Assembly: GCA_027604665.1 (NCBI GenBank)
Contig: JADGIZ010000319.1
Location: 1-16,106 of the forward strand
Direction of reading: 5' to 3'
DNA: 16,106 nucleotides
Source of the DNA: Polyrhizophydium stewartii
Lineage: Eukaryota > Chytridiomycota > Chytridiomycetes > Rhizophydiales
Below, one piece after another: positions 13,461-16,106 of this stretch; position 1 is the stretch's first letter, and every line of letters starts with the position of its first letter. A program made the position numbers and the translations under genes. The notes beneath the pieces are model-generated. The model did not search any database. It was not told where the DNA came from and saw only the letters and a list, made by a program, of their open reading frames with translations.

Positions 13461-16106
13461 ATGCTCGCCGTCCGAGTCGCCGTCCGAGCCCGAGCCGCCC
13501 CCTCGCCGGCGGCAGCCGCTGTGCGCGCCGCGGCCCTCGCACGAGGTTCGTCGCCGCCGCCCGCCTCCCGCCACGTTCCGCCGCCCGCCGCCTCCTGCGC
13601 CGGCTCGGCGCCTCGGCCAGACAGGCGCACCAGCGGCATCAGCGCCCGATTGCGTGAAAGATCATCTGGGCCGCACCCACCCTCGGCGCTGCCCGCGGGT
13701 GCTGCGCGGCGCTGCCCGGCATGCGCGTGCACTCGCGCGTGCCCGCGGAGGCCCGTGCACGCGCCTGCGCGCGCGGCCTCGCCCCGCCCGCTGCAGCCGC
13801 CGGCGCGGCCCAGGCGGAAGCCCCCGCGCTCACTCGCGCGAGCGTCAAAGACCACTCGCTGACTCGCTCCGCCCGCCGCAGCCTTCCACGCCAGCCGCCA
13901 GCAGCGCGCCGAGGTCGAGCTGTTCATCGACGGCCGCCCCGTCAAGGTCGAGGAGGGTTCCGCCGTCATCCAGGCGTGCGAGGCTGCCGGCGTCGAGATC
14001 CCGCGCTTCTGCTACCACGGGCGCCTGGCCGTCGCGGGCAACTGCCGCATGTGCCTTGTCGAGCTCGAGAAGTCGCCCAAGCCCATTGCGTCGTGCGCCA
14101 TGCCGGTCATGCCCGGCATGAAGATCAAGACCAACACGCCGCTGGTCAAGAAGGCCCGCGAGGGCGTCATGGAGTTCCTGCTTGCCAACCACCCGCTCGA
14201 CTGCCCGATCTGCGACCAGGGCGGCGAGTGCGACCTGCAGGACCAGAGCATGCGCTACGGCTCGGACCGCAGCCGCTTCAGCGAGCCCGGCGGCAAGCGC
14301 GCGACCGAGAACAAGAACCTCGGCCCGCTCGTCAAGACCATCATGACGCGCTGCATCCACTGCACGCGCTGCGTGCGCTTCGCCAACGAGGTGGCCGGCG
14401 CCGTCGAGATGGGCACGTCGGGCCGCGGCAACGACATGCAGATCGGCACCTACGTCGAGAAGACGCTGGCGACCGAGATGTCGGGCAACATCATTGACCT
14501 GTGCCCCGTCGGCGCGCTGACGTCCAAACCCTACAGCTTCGCGGCGCGCGCCTGGGAGCTTAAGCGCACCGAGACCATCGACGTCTTTGACGCCGTTGGC
14601 AGCAACATCCGTGTCGACTCGCGCGGTGTCGAGGTCATGCGCGTGCTGCCGCGCCTCAACGACGACATCAACGAGGAGTGGCTTGCCGACAAGAGCCGCT
14701 TTGCGTGCGACGGCCTCAAGCGCCAGCGCCTGACCACGCCGCTCGTGCGCAAGGGCAACGAGTTTGTGCCCGCGACGTGGCCCGAGGCGCTGCAGCGCAT
14801 CGCCGCGGCCATGGATGGAGTCAGCGGCAACGAGATGGTGGCCATTGCCGGCCAGTTTGCCGACGCCGAGTCGCTGGTGGCCCTCAAGGACCTCTTCAAC
14901 CAGCATGACTCGGAGCACCTGCAGCTCGAGTCCTCGGCCGCAGACCTTGCCGGCGTCACGGACGTGCGCGCCAACTACGTGCTCAACAGCACCATCAACG
15001 GTATCGAGGCCGCCGACGCCATCCTGCTCGTCGGCACCAACCCGCGCCACGAGGCCCCGATCCTCAACACCCGCATCCGCAAGGCATACCTGCACAACGG
15101 CCTCGACGTCGGCGTGCTCGGCCAGGCGCCCAACCTCAACTACGAGTTTGCCCACGTCGGCACGTCGGTCAGCCAGATCGACTCGCTGCTCACTGACTCG
15201 AGCGTGTTTGCCAAGAAGCTGCGCGATGCCAAGCGCCCGCTGGTCGTTGTCGGCTCTGGCGTGCTTGATCGCCCCGACGCCGTCGCTGCCCTGGCCAAGG
15301 TGTCCAAGTTTGTCGAGTCTCTCAAGCCCGAGGCCGGCTGGAACGCGTTCAACGTGCTGCACCGCTCGGCCAGCAACGTCGCCGCGCTCGACATTGGCTA
15401 CGACGCCGTGCCCCGCCCCAAGACGGACGCAAAGTTCGTCTACCTGCTCGGCGCCGACAACGTCGCGCACGAGCGCATCCCCAAGGACGCCTTTGTTGTC
15501 TACCAGGGCCACCACGGCGACACGGGCGCCTACTACGCCGATGTGATCCTGCCCGGTGCCGCTTACACTGAGAAGGCCGCCACGTACGTCAACACCGAGG
15601 GCCGCACGCAGGTCACTCGCGCGGCTGTCACGGCTCCGGCCGCCGCCCGCGAGGACTGGACGATCATCCGCGCGCTCTCGGAGATTGGCGGCAAGCCGCT
15701 GGCATACGACGACATCCACGAGCTGCGTGCCCGCCTCGCTCAGATTGCCCCCAACCTTGTCCACTACGATGTCGTTTCGGAGACGTCGCCCGAGATCGCC
15801 GCCCTCGGCCGCGCGCACATCACGGCGTCCAAGGCGCAGGTTTCGTCGCAGCCCCTGGATCTGCCCATCAAGGACTACTACCTGACCGACGCCATCTCGC
15901 GCTCGTCGGCAACAATGGCAAAGTGCTCACAGGTCTTCACGCACGGCAAGCCCGACCTCGAGGGCGTCGCCCTCATACCGTCCAGGTGCGCCGCCCGCCC
16001 TCGCCCCCGCCCGCCAGGCCCGCGCCGGCCGGCCACCGCGGGTGCGCGCACAGCGGGAGGAACAGCCGCCCCCCCAGGCCCCGCGCAACCACCCACCCGC
16101 TCACCG
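13461..16106 (+). CDS. NDUFS1: NADH-ubiquinone oxidoreductase 75-kDa subunit, mitochondrial complex I (3' partial)
   Basis: Exon 1 is 13461-13545, exon 2 is 13882-15985, and the remainder lies beyond the window. About 729 residues are visible, close to the family's length, so only a short C-terminal exon is missing. The protein holds the first three Fe-S clusters of the peripheral arm and passes electrons from the flavin subunit. Residues 1 to about 34 are an Ala/Arg presequence ending near RAFHASRQ. Cys72, Cys83, Cys86 and Cys100 fit the 2Fe-2S N1b site. His132, Cys136, Cys139 and Cys145 fit N5. Cys186, Cys189, Cys192 and Cys236 (DLCPVGAL) fit N4. The rest is the molybdopterin-oxidoreductase-like domain without cofactor, ending in the conserved DAISRSSATMAKC stretch. 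A GTGCGC donor follows at 15986; reading through gives only Pro/Ala/Arg low complexity, so 15986-16106 is taken as intron. Confidence 0.95.
13546..13881 (+). other. Intron 1 of NDUFS1 (336 nt), separating the presequence from the mature domain
   Basis: Donor GAG then GTTCGT, acceptor CGCCGCAG, with CTGAC about 20 nt before the acceptor. Phase 1 on both sides joins ALAR to AFHASRQQ. It is several times longer than most introns in the window and very GC-rich. Open frames across it are compositional; I see no conserved protein in them. Confidence 0.8.

Noticed and set aside
13845..15818. 657-aa open frame antisense to NDUFS1
   Set aside because: It lies exactly opposite the conserved NDUFS1 exon. 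Its composition is the complement of GC3-biased codons and shows no domain; it is a typical antisense artefact in GC-rich genes.

Overview
The window looks like nuclear DNA from a GC-rich, gene-dense fungus, probably an early-diverging (chytrid-type) lineage. This is inferred from very short introns (mostly 54-85 nt), fungal-type branch points (CTGAC), a full-length GCN2, nuclear-encoded complex I, a TMEM94-family protein and a mitochondrial EF-P. The species cannot be fixed from sequence alone. Almost all genes are split into many small exons, so the long open frames visible in the raw sequence are mostly fragments. The models here were built by joining frames at splice sites and checking phase and family homology.

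Layout, left to right: (1) 1-4652 (+), the 3' part of a TMEM94/ERMA-like P-type ATPase-related membrane protein in 10 visible exons, starting with a 19-unit CAG tract. (2) 4831-5822 (-), a bacterial-type elongation factor P with a mitochondrial presequence, 4 exons, 228 aa. (3) 5857-6393 (+), an intronless, unrecognised 178-aa charged protein whose start codon is only 34 bp from that of EF-P. (4) 6407-13139 (-), the eIF2-alpha kinase GCN2 in 25 exons (1655 aa, all phases consistent), with RWD, coiled-coil, pseudokinase, kinase, HisRS-like and C-terminal domains. (5) 13461-16106 (+), the 75-kDa iron-sulfur subunit of mitochondrial complex I (NDUFS1), running off the window.

Gene order alternates: TMEM94 and EF-P converge, EF-P and the 178-aa gene diverge over 34 bp, the 178-aa gene and GCN2 converge over 13 bp, and GCN2 and NDUFS1 diverge over 321 bp. 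Untranslated regions must therefore be tiny or overlapping. There is no operon and no mobile element, CRISPR array or RNA gene that I can see.

The most notable signals are at the level of gene structure. Three introns in GCN2 can be modelled only with GC-AG boundaries. The dominant 5' splice site is GTGCG(T/C), not GTAAGT or GTATGT. Two adjacent kinase-domain introns are stop-free multiples of three. An EF-P apparently targeted to mitochondria carries Arg in place of the modified Lys34. The TMEM94 homologue keeps more of the P-type ATPase signature than I recall for the human protein. I found no convincing evidence of an entirely new multi-gene system; the window reads as conserved housekeeping genes plus one unknown gene.
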